A stretch of 64,000 bases of DNA from Burkholderia sp. Ac-20365 (GTDB lineage: Bacteria > Pseudomonadota > Gammaproteobacteria > Burkholderiales > Burkholderiaceae): contig NZ_JAAGPI010000024.1 of NCBI RefSeq assembly GCF_017104715.1, forward strand, positions 1-64,000, read 5' to 3'. This document shows positions 25,816-34,705 of this stretch, piece after piece. Numbering within the stretch: the stretch's first letter is position 1; each line of letters starts with the position of its first letter. A program made the position numbers and the translations under genes. The notes under the pieces were generated by a model. The model had not been told where the DNA came from, did not search any database, and saw only the letters and a list, made by a program, of their open reading frames with translations.

Positions 25816-27968
25816 GCGAAATTGCGCTCCGCGCACGCGCGGGCGTCTCCTGATGAAGGTCGATCCGGTTGGGCAGACAGCCCGTTGTTGGCATGAAGGC
25901 ATGCGACGCGGTGCGCCCACATGCCGTGAAATGCGTCTTCGAGATGCCGCGCAAAACGCGGCGCGTCACATAGCGGCGATGCCAGCAGGCGCTCGCGCAA
26001 CGTGCTTCTGAGTGCGGCCAGCTGATGCCGCTGTGTGCTGAAGCGCACGGCTCGGGCGACGTAGTCGTCGTCGTCCGCTGCGATCCATTCGGACAGGCCT
26101 GCCGTGCTCACGATGCTCTCGCCGACATGCGACAGGAAACGCTCGCCTCGCCGCGTCAGGACGGGCACGCCCATCCACAGCGCTTCGACGCTCGTGGTGC
26201 CGCCTGCGTAGGGGAATGGATCGAGCGCGATGTCGACGCGGTTATAGGCTGCAAGCAGTTCGGCGCGCGGCGACTGTCCTTCGAGAACCAGACGCGTTGC
26301 GTGGATGCCGTGCGCGGCGAACCGTTCGAGCGTGGCCGCTTGCACCGCCGGGTCGTCGAGCTGGCGTGTCTTCAACAACAGACGCGATTGCGGCACGGCG
26401 TCGAGCACACGCGCCCACAACGCGACCACGGCATCGTTGAGCTTTACCAGATGATTGAAGCAGCCGAACGTGATTGCGCCGTTCGCGCTCGATGGCAAAA
26501 CGCCCACCTCGATACCGAAAGGCGGCGGGGTGAAGCACAGATAGCTGTCGGGCAGATACCACGGTGTTTCGACGAATTGCGACGCTTCGCTCAAGGGCAG
26601 CACGTGCCTGTCCGCGATCACGTAATCGATCGAAGTGAGGCCTGTCGTCGCGAAGTAGCCGAGCCACGTTGCCTGAACGGGCGCGGGTTTCCACGCGAAC
26701 ACCGGCAGGCGGTTGTGATTCGTGTGGCCCGACAGATCGACGAGAATGTCGATCGCGTCGTCGTGGATCCGGCGCGCGCAAGCTTCGTCGTCGAGCCGCG
26801 AGATGTCGTGCCACGCGCTGAACTGCGGCATCAGACGCTTCGACACCGCATCGTCACGCTCGCGCGTCGCGTAGGCGACAGGTTCGATGCGCTCGCGGTC
26901 CAGATGCCCGAGCACGCTTTCGAGAAAAAAGCCGACCGGATGTGAGTTCAGATCGCCAGACACGAAGCCGACACGCAGGCGCTTCGCCGTCTTACCCGAG
27001 AGCGCCAGGTGCTCGACGTGCTGCGCCTTCGCAGCCTGACGCTGGCCGAACGCGCACGCTTCGTCGAACTGTTCGCGCAGGCTCATGTCGGGCCGCGTGT
27101 TGAGCAACAGCAGCAGATTGCTGTGCGCCTGTGCAAAGCCGGGATCGAGCGCGACCGCCTGCCGGTAGCTCGCCGTCGCCTGATCGAGCAGGCCCTGATC
27201 GCGCAGCACGTTGCCGAGGTTGTTGTGCAGCGACGCGCGTCCCGGTTCCAAGGCCAGCGCGCGCTGATATGCGTCGGCAGCGCCCGCGGCCTGACCGTAC
27301 TTTTCGAGGATGTTGCCGACGTTGTTGTGCGCGTTGGCATCGTTCGGATTCAGCGCCAGCGCTTTGATATAGCTGTCGAGCGCCCCTTCGTCGCTGCCCA
27401 GATCGAGCAGCGCGTTGCCGAGATTGATCCAGGCCTGCGCATGGTCAGGCTTGAGCCGGGTCGCTTGTGCGCAACTGTCGACGGCAGCCTGCGGGTCGCC
27501 CGCTTCGCGCAACGTGTAGCCGAGGTTGCTGTGCGCCTCTGCGTAATCGGGCGCAAGCGATAACGCCGCGCGATACGCGGCAATCGCGCCCTGATGATCG
27601 CGCGCGCGTCCGCGCATGTTGCCGAGGTTGTTCAGATAGATCGCGTTTGGCAGCAGCTGGATCGACTTTTCGATCAGGTCGATCCCCGCAGGCAGATTGC
27701 CGACGTCGCACGCGAGCACACCGAGAAAATGCATTGCATCGGCGTGCGCTGCGTCGCGCTGGAGAATCTGCTTGTAGCACTCGGCGGCTTGCGCCGTGCG
27801 GCCCGCCTGGTGATGTGCGAATGCGGCTTGCAGTACGGCGCCGGCATCGAACGCAAGCGACGGCGCGTGCGGCGTCCCGTCCTTCGGGACGTCGCCGCTC
27901 GTGCATGACTCGTGGTCGGCTGGCATTTGCATGGGAGCTTCTGAATTCGCGCTGGTACTAGCGCTCAC
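25812..27968 (-). CDS. TPR/O-GlcNAc-transferase-like glycosyltransferase, paralogue 4
   Basis: 718 residues if it starts at the GTG at 27968, which overlaps the upstream stop as GTGA like the other junctions. An in-frame ATG at 27932 would remove 12 residues. About eight TPR units (residues 45-320) lead to the GT41 module: LRVGFVSGDLNSHPVGFF, DLSGHTNHNRLP, PVQATWLGYFATTG, YVIADRHVLP, FPYAGGTTSVEALWMGVP. The conserved catalytic-site His and the Gly-Gly-Thr-Thr donor loop are intact, so it should be active. It is second in the operon. Confidence 0.9.
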   Translation of the reverse strand: MSASTSANSEAPMQMPADHESCTSGDVPKDGTPHAPSLAFDAGAVLQAAFAHHQAGRTAQAAECYKQILQRDAAHADAMHFLGVLACDVGNLPAGIDLIEKSIQLLPNAIYLNNLGNMRGRARDHQGAIAAYRAALSLAPDYAEAHSNLGYTLREAGDPQAAVDSCAQATRLKPDHAQAWINLGNALLDLGSDEGALDSYIKALALNPNDANAHNNVGNILEKYGQAAGAADAYQRALALEPGRASLHNNLGNVLRDQGLLDQATASYRQAVALDPGFAQAHSNLLLLLNTRPDMSLREQFDEACAFGQRQAAKAQHVEHLALSGKTAKRLRVGFVSGDLNSHPVGFFLESVLGHLDRERIEPVAYATRERDDAVSKRLMPQFSAWHDISRLDDEACARRIHDDAIDILVDLSGHTNHNRLPVFAWKPAPVQATWLGYFATTGLTSIDYVIADRHVLPLSEASQFVETPWYLPDSYLCFTPPPFGIEVGVLPSSANGAITFGCFNHLVKLNDAVVALWARVLDAVPQSRLLLKTRQLDDPAVQAATLERFAAHGIHATRLVLEGQSPRAELLAAYNRVDIALDPFPYAGGTTSVEALWMGVPVLTRRGERFLSHVGESIVSTAGLSEWIAADDDDYVARAVRFSTQRHQLAALRSTLRERLLASPLCDAPRFARHLEDAFHGMWAHRVACLHANNGLSAQPDRPSSGDARACAERNFA

Positions 27969-28654
27969 ACGCCCATGTACTTCTGCATGTAGCGCTCGTA
28001 GCCGCCGCGCCATGCGGGGCTGCCGAACGATCCACCGCTTTCGTGGACGATGCTCAGCGGCCACGTTCCCATGCGCAGTCCACGCGATTCGGCCTGGCGG
28101 CAAAAGTCGAGGTCGTAGAAGTGAAAGTCGAAGCGCTCGTCGAACGTGAGGCCGCTGGCAATCAGACGCTCGCTATCGGCAGCGAGGAACAGGCCGTCGA
28201 GCAGTTTGCATTCGCGTCCGGGCGGCCCGTAGATCGACATGTTCGTGCACGGGAAACCGCTGCCGTGCCCGACGACGCCGCTCAGATACTGCGCATCATC
28301 GCGGGTGAACGACGCATCCCTGAAGAACCACGACGGCTGGCCCGGCAACCGGCGCGTGTTGCCCGCCAGACCGACGATATCGAACTGCGTGATGGCTTCG
28401 CGGATGCGGTCCATCCAGTAGAAGTCGCACAGATGCAGATCGTCGTGCAAAAACACGAGGATTGCCGGGTCGTTGCGGGACTGTTCGATCGCGTAGTTGT
28501 AGATCGACGAAAGACCGGCCCGGTTGTTGTCGAACAGCATCAACTGCGGCGGGCTCGCGTGGCGAAACAGTGAGAGCGAGCGGCCGAGTGCGGTGTTCTG
28601 CGAGAAGTCGTCGTACGAGGCGCGTGTGCCGCAAACCAGGCGAATGGGTTTCAT
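27965..28654 (-). CDS. Small GT-A-type glycosyltransferase-like protein
   Basis: 229 residues from the ATG at 28654 (MKPIRLVCGTRASYDDF). A GT-A-like nucleotide-sugar fold is suggested by the LMLFDNNRAGLSSIYNYAI segment and the HDD acidic motif in AILVFLHDDLHLCDFYW, with downstream FDFHFYDLDFCRQAESRG. It lacks a membrane segment. It is first in the seven-gene operon, and its stop overlaps the start of paralogue 4. It may extend a glycan begun by one of the TPR transferases. The family is clear at fold level, but acceptor and donor are unknown. Confidence 0.8.
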   Translation of the reverse strand: MKPIRLVCGTRASYDDFSQNTALGRSLSLFRHASPPQLMLFDNNRAGLSSIYNYAIEQSRNDPAILVFLHDDLHLCDFYWMDRIREAITQFDIVGLAGNTRRLPGQPSWFFRDASFTRDDAQYLSGVVGHGSGFPCTNMSIYGPPGRECKLLDGLFLAADSERLIASGLTFDERFDFHFYDLDFCRQAESRGLRMGTWPLSIVHESGGSFGSPAWRGGYERYMQKYMGV

Positions 28655-28933
28655 GAAAGCCGAATACTGGAAAAGAGTCGAACGAGCGCGTGGGCTGGCG
28701 CGCGCGACAGCGGCGCTCTGCGCTGTCGGACACACGCGCTGCCGGCATGCCACGCACCGGCTTCAACGGCAACTCGACCCGCAATGAGCTACCGTGGCGC
28801 TATTCTGTCCGCGGTGCCGAGAGGGTGATTGGTGGATCAGATGGAGTTAATGGCCGTATTTCGGCGGACTGTGCTGAAGCGGCGGGGATAGCGTGGAGAC
28901 CGTTGCGCGGAGGGATGCGCAGGCAGACGGCGT

Positions 28934-28956
28934 AAAAAAACCCGCTCGGGGCGGGT
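28934..28956 (-). terminator. Terminator after tRNA-Arg
   Basis: On the minus strand AACCCGCCCCGAGCGGGTT is followed by a T run. It lies about 78 bases downstream of the tRNA 3' end. Confidence 0.88.
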
Positions 28957-29033
28957 TCTGGATGGCGGCGGGTGGCAGCCTGCTGCACATACTGCAGTTA
29001 CTTCAGTTTGAGCCACCACGCATGATGCGTTCT

Positions 29034-29109
29034 TGGCGCGCCCGGCTGGGATCGAACCAGCAACCCCTGCCTTCGGAGGGCAGTACTCTATCCATTGAGC
29101 TACGGGCGC
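29034..29109 (-). tRNA. tRNA-Arg, anticodon CCG
   Basis: 76 bases including an encoded CCA end. The acceptor stem GCGCCCG pairs with CGGGCGC and the discriminator is G. The D-arm is GCTCAATGGATAGAGT. The anticodon stem CTGCC/GGCAG holds loop CTCCGAA, giving anticodon CCG (reads CGG). The T-arm GCTGGTTCGATCCCAGC is canonical. No integration scar or duplicated 3' end was noticed nearby. Confidence 0.96.
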
Positions 29110-29461
29110 ATTCGGCAAAAAGCGCTGCAAAATCACACGGTTGATGCGAGATGCGGCGCCAAAGCGAGACCGAGAGCATACCCGGTTTCGTGCGGCCCGT
29201 CCACCGCGAACCCGCCCAGCGCCCGGCTCGGCAAGGCGCGCCGCGCCGGCGTCCGGTTCCCCTGGCACGCACCGTCATGAACCCGACACCCGGATTTACC
29301 GCATAAACACCGAAAATGTTCGCGTAAACGCCTACTGAACACCTTCCGGGCCCGCTCGCCGACGCCGAAACCTTCCGTCTATAATCGTCCGTGGCTGATC
29401 AAGAACAAGATGTTGCCGTCGCGCTGTACCGCTCACAATACCCACGGGAGACGAGACAAGC
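29110..29461. other. Gap between tRNA-Arg and a cytochrome c gene
   Basis: No gene seen. A perfect TATAAT at 29380-29385, about 77 bases before the cytochrome ATG, is a likely sigma-70 -10 box. I see no good -35 at the normal distance. A GGAGACGAGACAAGC stretch supplies the ribosome-binding site. Confidence 0.45.
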
Positions 29462-30394
29462 ATGAGCGAAGCACCACACGGAGCCCCGATCAAGACGCCC
29501 GGACAGCTGATCGCCGCAGTCATCGCTGGCTTTGCTGTCCCCATCATCATCATCATTCTGCTCGCCTATTACGTCGACAACTCGACCCGCACGGGCGCGG
29601 GCACCGATGGTCTGTCCGACGCCGCTGTCGACGCGCGCACCGCACCGCTCGCCCAGGTCGAAATCCGCGATGCCAATGCGCCGCGCGTCTACAAGACGGG
29701 CGAGGAAGTCTACAAGGCAGTCTGCTCGGCGTGTCATGCGTCGGGCGCGGCAGGCGCGCCGAAGTTCACCAACACGGGCGACTGGGCGCCGCGCATCGCC
29801 GAAGGTTTCGACTCGCTGTGGCACAACGCGCTGGCGGGCAAGGGCGCGATGCCCGCGCGCGGCGGCACGAGCCCGGACGATTACAGCGATTACGAGATCG
29901 GCCGCGCCGTCGCGTACATGGCGAACAACGCCGGCGCGAAGTTCGAAGATCCGCCGAAACCCGTGCCGGGTCAGCCGGCCGCCGCTCCGGCGGGCGCTTC
30001 GGGCGCAGCAGCGGCTTCCGGCGCCGAGGCGGCTTCGGGTGCTTCGGGTGCAGCAGGCGCTTCCGACGCAGCCGGCGCGCAGGCTGCCGCTGCGATGGCG
30101 GCCATGGCCAACGTGCCGCAAGCCGCGGCGCCCGCGACACAGAGCGCAGACGCATCGCAGGCGGGCAAGGCCCTGTATCAGCAGGTCTGTCAGGCCTGCC
30201 ACGCGGCTGGCGTCCTGAACGCGCCGAAGTTCGGCGACAAGGAAGCCTGGGCGCCGCGCCTGAAAGAGCCGATGGAAACCGTCTACAACTACGCGCTGCA
30301 CGGCAAGGGCGCGATGCCGCCGAAGGGCGGATCGAACGCGTCGGATGCCGACGTGAAAGCCGCCGTCGACTACATGGTCAACGCGTCGAAATAA
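29462..30394 (+). CDS. Membrane-anchored diheme c-type cytochrome (cytochrome c5-like)
   Basis: 310 residues. An uncleaved N-terminal membrane anchor (about 15-42) puts two cytochrome c domains in the periplasm. Heme 1 binds at CSACH with a distal Met in GKGAMPARGG. Heme 2 binds at CQACH with Met in GKGAMPPKGG. The two domains are joined by an Ala/Ser/Gly-rich linker (about residues 165-225). Such proteins pass electrons to terminal oxidases. The two domains are similar to each other, indicating an internal duplication. It is monocistronic and closed by a bidirectional terminator. Confidence 0.94.
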   Translation: MSEAPHGAPIKTPGQLIAAVIAGFAVPIIIIILLAYYVDNSTRTGAGTDGLSDAAVDARTAPLAQVEIRDANAPRVYKTGEEVYKAVCSACHASGAAGAPKFTNTGDWAPRIAEGFDSLWHNALAGKGAMPARGGTSPDDYSDYEIGRAVAYMANNAGAKFEDPPKPVPGQPAAAPAGASGAAAASGAEAASGASGAAGASDAAGAQAAAAMAAMANVPQAAAPATQSADASQAGKALYQQVCQACHAAGVLNAPKFGDKEAWAPRLKEPMETVYNYALHGKGAMPPKGGSNASDADVKAAVDYMVNASK

Positions 30395-30422
30395 GCAACG
30401 CGCATCTTTCTCGGACGCAAAC

Positions 30423-30452
30423 AAAAATCCCCGCTTTGAGCGGGGATTTTTT
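30423..30452. terminator. Bidirectional terminator between cytochrome c and rep
   Basis: AAAAATCCCCGC-TTTGA-GCGGGGATTTTTT. A-run and T-run flank a 9-bp GC-rich stem, so it can stop both convergent transcripts. Confidence 0.92.
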
Positions 30453-32538
30453 ATGGCTTCTGCAACAACGCCTTCAGGCTCGCCAACCGATCCTTCGGCG
30501 ACATCGGCGCCTCTTCCGGCGTCGGCGGCGGCGCTTCGTCGAGGCCCATTTCAGGAATGAAGCGCGACGGCTCGCACACCACCGTTTCGCGCGCCCGCTT
30601 GCGCTTCTTGCACCAGTTCAGATGCAGGCTGCGCTGCGCGCGCGTGATCGCGACATACATCAGCCGGCGTTCTTCCTCGATGCGCTCGTCGTCGATCGGA
30701 CCGTCGTCTTCCGTGCCGCCGCGATGCGGCATGATGCCTTCCTCGACGCCGACCAGAAACACGTGTGGATATTCCAGTCCCTTCGACGCATGCACCGTCG
30801 ACAGCCGCACCGCATCGGGATCTTCATCCTTGCCTTCGAGCATCGACATCAACGCGACAGTCTGAATCAGTCCGAGCAGGTTCTTGCCGGTGTCGGTGAG
30901 ACCGTCAGCGGTGTCGAAGCCGGTCTGTTCCGAGCCCGCTGCCGGTTCAGGCTTCGTGCCCTTGCGCTTCAGCCATTCCAGGAACTCCAGCACGTTTTGC
31001 CATTTCGCCTGAGCCTGGCGCTCGTCGAATGCGTCGTACAGGTAGGCTTCGTAGTGGATCGCTTCCATCAGGTCGTCGAGCACGGTGCTGGCGGGATCAT
31101 GCTCAGCGCGATCTCGCAGACGCTGCATGAAATCGCAGAACATTCGCAACGGCTCGACCTGACGCGCCGACAGCCGTGCCTCGAGGCCACCCATGTAGAC
31201 GGCTTCGAATAGCGATACCTTCGCCTGGCCGGCGAACGCGCCGAGCGCTTCGAGCGTCGTGTTGCCGACGCCGCGGCGCGGCGTCGTGATCGCGCGGATG
31301 AACGCGGGATCGTCGTCAGCATTCGCGATCAGGCGCAGATAAGCGCAAAGGTCCTTGATCTCGGCCTTGTCGAAGAACGACTGACCGCCCGACAGCACAT
31401 ACGGAATCCGCTCGCGGCGCAGCACCTGTTCGAAGATGCGCGCCTGAAAGTTGCCGCGATACAGGATCGCGTAATCGCGGAACTGCGCGCGCCGCTCGAA
31501 CTTGTGCGCCGACAGGCGGAACACGACCGACTCCGCCTCATGCTCTTCGTCGTTGCAGCCTGTGACGGTGATGGAGTCACCCATGCCGTGCTCGGACCAC
31601 AGCTTCTTCTCGAACAGCTTCGGGTTGTTCGCGATCACGTTGTTCGCGGCCGTCAGGATGCGCACCGTCGAGCGGTAATTCTGCTCGAGCTTGATCAGGT
31701 GCAGCTTCGGAAAGTCCTTGCCGAGCTGCGCGAGATTTTCGAGCGTCGCGCCGCGCCAGCCGTAGATCGCCTGATCGTCGTCGCCAACGGCCGTGAAGGC
31801 GGCACGCGGACCGGCCAGGAGCTTCACCAGTTCGTACTGGCACGCGTTGGTGTCCTGATACTCGTCGATCAGCAGATAGCGCAGCTTGTTCTGCCAGCGT
31901 TCGCGCACCTGCTCGTTGTTCTTGAACAGTTCGGCGGGCAGGCGGATCAGATCGTCGAAATCGACGGCCTGATAGGCGTGCAGCGTCGCGACGTAATTGC
32001 GATAGACAATTGCCGCCTGATGCTCGTCCTCGTTCGACGCGATCGCCATCGCCTCTTCCGGCATGATGAGGCCGTTCTTCCACAGCGAGATGATCGTCTG
32101 GATCTTGCGGATAAAACCTTTATCCGTCGAGCCGACCTGCTCCTGGATCATGCCGAAGCAGTCGTCGGAATCCATGATCGAGAACTGCGGTTTCAGGCCG
32201 ACGTGCTCTGCCTCCTGACGCAGAATCTGCACGCCGAGCGAGTGGAAGGTGCTCACCGTCAGCTGATTGACGGGCACCTTGCGGCCTTCCTTGCCGGGCG
32301 CACTGAGCGTCTTGCCTTCGAGCAGCTTGCCCACGCGCTCGCGCATTTCCGCCGCGGCCTTGTTCGTGAACGTGACAGCGGCAATATGGCGCGGCTCGAA
32401 GCCTTTGTTTTCGATCAGATGCGCGATCTTCTGCGTAATCACGCGCGTTTTGCCGCTGCCCGCGCCTGCGAGCACGAGGCAGGGACCGTCGAGATAGCGC
32501 ACCGCTTCGCTTTGGGCGGAATTCAGGCCTGCGGACAT
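30451..32538 (-). CDS. rep: ATP-dependent DNA helicase Rep (UvrD/Rep superfamily 1)
   Basis: 695 residues from the ATG at 32538 (MSAGLNSAQSEAVRYL); E. coli Rep is 673. In order: Q-motif LNSAQSEAV, Walker A AGAGSGKTRVI, motif Ia VTFTNKAAAEMRERV, motif II LLIDEYQDTN, motif III AVGDDDQAIYGWRGA, motif IV LEQNYRS, motif V STVHASKGLEYPHVFLVG, motif VI EERRLMYVAITRAQ. It is a 3'-5' translocase that clears replication forks. The assignment to Rep rather than UvrD or PcrA rests on overall organisation and is a little less certain than the family. Confidence 0.93.
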   Translation of the reverse strand: MSAGLNSAQSEAVRYLDGPCLVLAGAGSGKTRVITQKIAHLIENKGFEPRHIAAVTFTNKAAAEMRERVGKLLEGKTLSAPGKEGRKVPVNQLTVSTFHSLGVQILRQEAEHVGLKPQFSIMDSDDCFGMIQEQVGSTDKGFIRKIQTIISLWKNGLIMPEEAMAIASNEDEHQAAIVYRNYVATLHAYQAVDFDDLIRLPAELFKNNEQVRERWQNKLRYLLIDEYQDTNACQYELVKLLAGPRAAFTAVGDDDQAIYGWRGATLENLAQLGKDFPKLHLIKLEQNYRSTVRILTAANNVIANNPKLFEKKLWSEHGMGDSITVTGCNDEEHEAESVVFRLSAHKFERRAQFRDYAILYRGNFQARIFEQVLRRERIPYVLSGGQSFFDKAEIKDLCAYLRLIANADDDPAFIRAITTPRRGVGNTTLEALGAFAGQAKVSLFEAVYMGGLEARLSARQVEPLRMFCDFMQRLRDRAEHDPASTVLDDLMEAIHYEAYLYDAFDERQAQAKWQNVLEFLEWLKRKGTKPEPAAGSEQTGFDTADGLTDTGKNLLGLIQTVALMSMLEGKDEDPDAVRLSTVHASKGLEYPHVFLVGVEEGIMPHRGGTEDDGPIDDERIEEERRLMYVAITRAQRSLHLNWCKKRKRARETVVCEPSRFIPEMGLDEAPPPTPEEAPMSPKDRLASLKALLQKP

Positions 32539-32833
32539 CGTGTGTGGATGAGTAAACGTTTGAGGGCGCGATTCACGAGGAATGCCCGGGGAACATGCAG
32601 CGGGACGGCACACGCTGCGCATCGTGGCGAAATGCGCCACGCAATTGATTCCATGCGCTTTTTGCCGTTCGCGTGAGAGCCGCGATGTTAACACGAATGA
32701 CCTTCCCGATGCCTCGTCTTACGCCATCCGGACGATGCCGCCCGCGCGCCGATCGAGCGACGAAAGGTGTCCGTGTAACAATTACGGCGTTGCACGCCGC
32801 CACCGCGGCGCGCCGCTTTTGCAGGGAACACGC

Positions 32834-33883
32834 ATGTCTTCATCGCTGAAAATTGGCTTGATGGGCTACGGTTTCGCGGGTGCCACGTTTCACGCGCCGG
32901 TGATCGAACATTGCGGACGCGCGAGCGTCGCGGCGATCGCCACGGGCCAGCCGGACAAGGCGCGCGCCGACTATCCGAACGCCACGATCGTCGCCGACAT
33001 CGACGCGCTGCTCGCGCTGACCGACATCGAATGCATTGTGATCGCGACGCCGAACGACACGCACTTCGACCTCGCGCGCCGCACGCTCGAAGCGGGCAAG
33101 CACGTCGTGGTCGATAAACCCGTCACGCTCAGTTCCGCCGATGCGCGCACGCTCGCCGATCTCGCGAAAAGCAAAGGGCTGCTGTTCGCGCCGTTCCACA
33201 ACCGCCGCTGGGACGGCGATTTCATGACAGTGCGCGATCTGATCGCAAGCGGCGAACTGGGGCGCGTCACGCACTTCGAATCGCACTTCGACCGGTTTCG
33301 TCCGGGCATCCGGCAACGGTGGCGTGAAGAGGCATCGCGCGGCGGCGGTCTCCTGTTCGATCTCGGCCCGCATCTGATCGATCAAGCCTTGACGCTGTTC
33401 GGCGCGCCCGACACGGTTTATGCGACGGTGAAGGCGTATCGCGACAACGCGAGCGCGCCGGATTACGTGCATCTGCTGCTCGGCTACGCGAATTTCGAAG
33501 TGGTGCTGCACGCGAGCGCGCTGACGGCGATCGTCGCGCCGCGCTACACGATTCACGGCACGCGCGGCAGTTACGTGAAATACGGGCTGGATACGCAGGA
33601 AGATCAGCTGAAAGCGGGCCTGCGCCCAGGCGATGCCGGTTTTGGCGGCGGCAATGAGGCAGGTGCGTTGCGCGTGCTCGAAGGCGAGCAGGAAGTGCAG
33701 CGCGAACTGCCGACCCGCGACGGCGCCTATGTTGAGTTTTACCGCGCGCTGGCTGCGTCGATTCAGGACGGCGCGCCGTTCCCGGTCAGCGCCGATGACG
33801 CCGTGGACGTCATGGCCATCATCGAACTGGCGAACCGCAGCGAACAGGAAGGCGTGCGTCTGCCGTTCCGGCGCGGCGCGTGA
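32834..33883 (+). CDS. Gfo/Idh/MocA-family NAD(P)-dependent oxidoreductase
   Basis: 349 residues from the ATG at 32834. The N-terminal Rossmann fold is IGLMGYGFAGATFHAPVI. The family signature is HVVVDKPVTLSSADA, whose Lys is the usual catalytic residue. The C-terminal alpha/beta domain has GGGLLFDLGPHLIDQAL, with the Asp and His that activate the substrate hydroxyl. It resembles E. coli YdgJ-type enzymes acting on polyols or sugars; the substrate is unknown. It is divergent from rep, about 295 bases away. Confidence 0.92.
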   Translation: MSSSLKIGLMGYGFAGATFHAPVIEHCGRASVAAIATGQPDKARADYPNATIVADIDALLALTDIECIVIATPNDTHFDLARRTLEAGKHVVVDKPVTLSSADARTLADLAKSKGLLFAPFHNRRWDGDFMTVRDLIASGELGRVTHFESHFDRFRPGIRQRWREEASRGGGLLFDLGPHLIDQALTLFGAPDTVYATVKAYRDNASAPDYVHLLLGYANFEVVLHASALTAIVAPRYTIHGTRGSYVKYGLDTQEDQLKAGLRPGDAGFGGGNEAGALRVLEGEQEVQRELPTRDGAYVEFYRALAASIQDGAPFPVSADDAVDVMAIIELANRSEQEGVRLPFRRGA

Positions 33884-34118
33884 CAAGCGGATAACATTCC
33901 GCCTTTGCGTTTTGCTTTGCTTGAGGCTGGACTCGCGCCAGCCTTCATTGCGCCATCGAGGGTTCGCCGCGCGCGAACCCTTTCCCGCCGCAGTTTCCGC
34001 CGACATCAGGCCACCGCAAGATCGGGCCTCGTGGCGTGACTGCGCGCCGCCCGTGTTCCGCGTCGTGCCGTATCGGCCGGCGGCCGCCACGGGCCATCGT
34101 CGAAAGGAGAAAACTTTT

Positions 34119-34478
34119 ATGCAACGTATCGTCCGCGCGCTTGGCTGTGGTGCGCTGGTTTTGTCGCTTGCCGCGTGCGTGGCGCCGCCGTCAAGGCAGA
34201 TCTCTGAGCCGGGTCCGACGGTGAGTCCGCACGAAATGGCCGTGCGCCGATTCGAACAGGTCAACGGCCGCATCGACAATATGGGCCGCAACATCGACTC
34301 GCGCGTGAACCAGGGTCACTATCCGCCGCCCGAAGGTGCAGCGCTGCATCACCGGCTCGATACGATCCGCCAGGAAGCGCGCGACATGGCCGCGCAGCAT
34401 GGCGGCGGTCTGAACGGCGACGAACAGCGCGTGCTGAATCAGGAGCTGGATACGGCGGCGGCGGCGATCAACCGCTGA
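34119..34478 (+). CDS. Small lipoprotein
   Basis: 119 residues. A lipoprotein signal peptide ends LVLSLAAC, with the lipidated cysteine at C20. The mature part is hydrophilic and mostly helical (AVRRFEQVNGRIDNMGRNI and LDTIRQEARDMAAQHGG). No enzyme motif is visible. GAAAGGAGAAAAC upstream is a strong ribosome-binding site. It lies alone before a terminator; role unknown. Confidence 0.82.
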   Translation: MQRIVRALGCGALVLSLAACVAPPSRQISEPGPTVSPHEMAVRRFEQVNGRIDNMGRNIDSRVNQGHYPPPEGAALHHRLDTIRQEARDMAAQHGGGLNGDEQRVLNQELDTAAAAINR

Positions 34479-34500
34479 CCGGCTGATTTGCACTTCCAGA

Positions 34501-34532
34501 GCGCGGGCCAGGCATGGGTCCGCGCTTCTTTT
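34501..34532 (+). terminator. Terminator after the small lipoprotein gene
   Basis: GCGCGGGCC and GGTCCGCGC pair (one G-T) around AGGCATG, followed by TTCTTTT. It lies 23 bases after the lipoprotein stop. Confidence 0.75.
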
Positions 34533-34705
34533 GCGCTCACGTTATTGCGCCCAGCGAGCGCGCAGGCGCGACCGCCAGTCTGCCCGATTTTGGGGCGTCA
34601 TTTTTGACCGCAGGCATATCGTCGCACCCCCGCGACGCAAGCCGGACATGGCCTCTATGTCGCAATTTGACAACCCCTCGGGCCTCGCGTACATTCGCCG
34701 CACGC

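Noticed and set aside
16922..27968. Regular 102-base periodicity that could suggest a repeat array or CRISPR
   Set aside because: The period equals 34 codons and comes from TPR units inside coding sequence. The repeats are degenerate and there are no spacers.
29034..29109. tRNA-Arg as an attachment site for an integrated element
   Set aside because: No integrase, no duplicated tRNA 3' end and no change in gene character are visible on either side.
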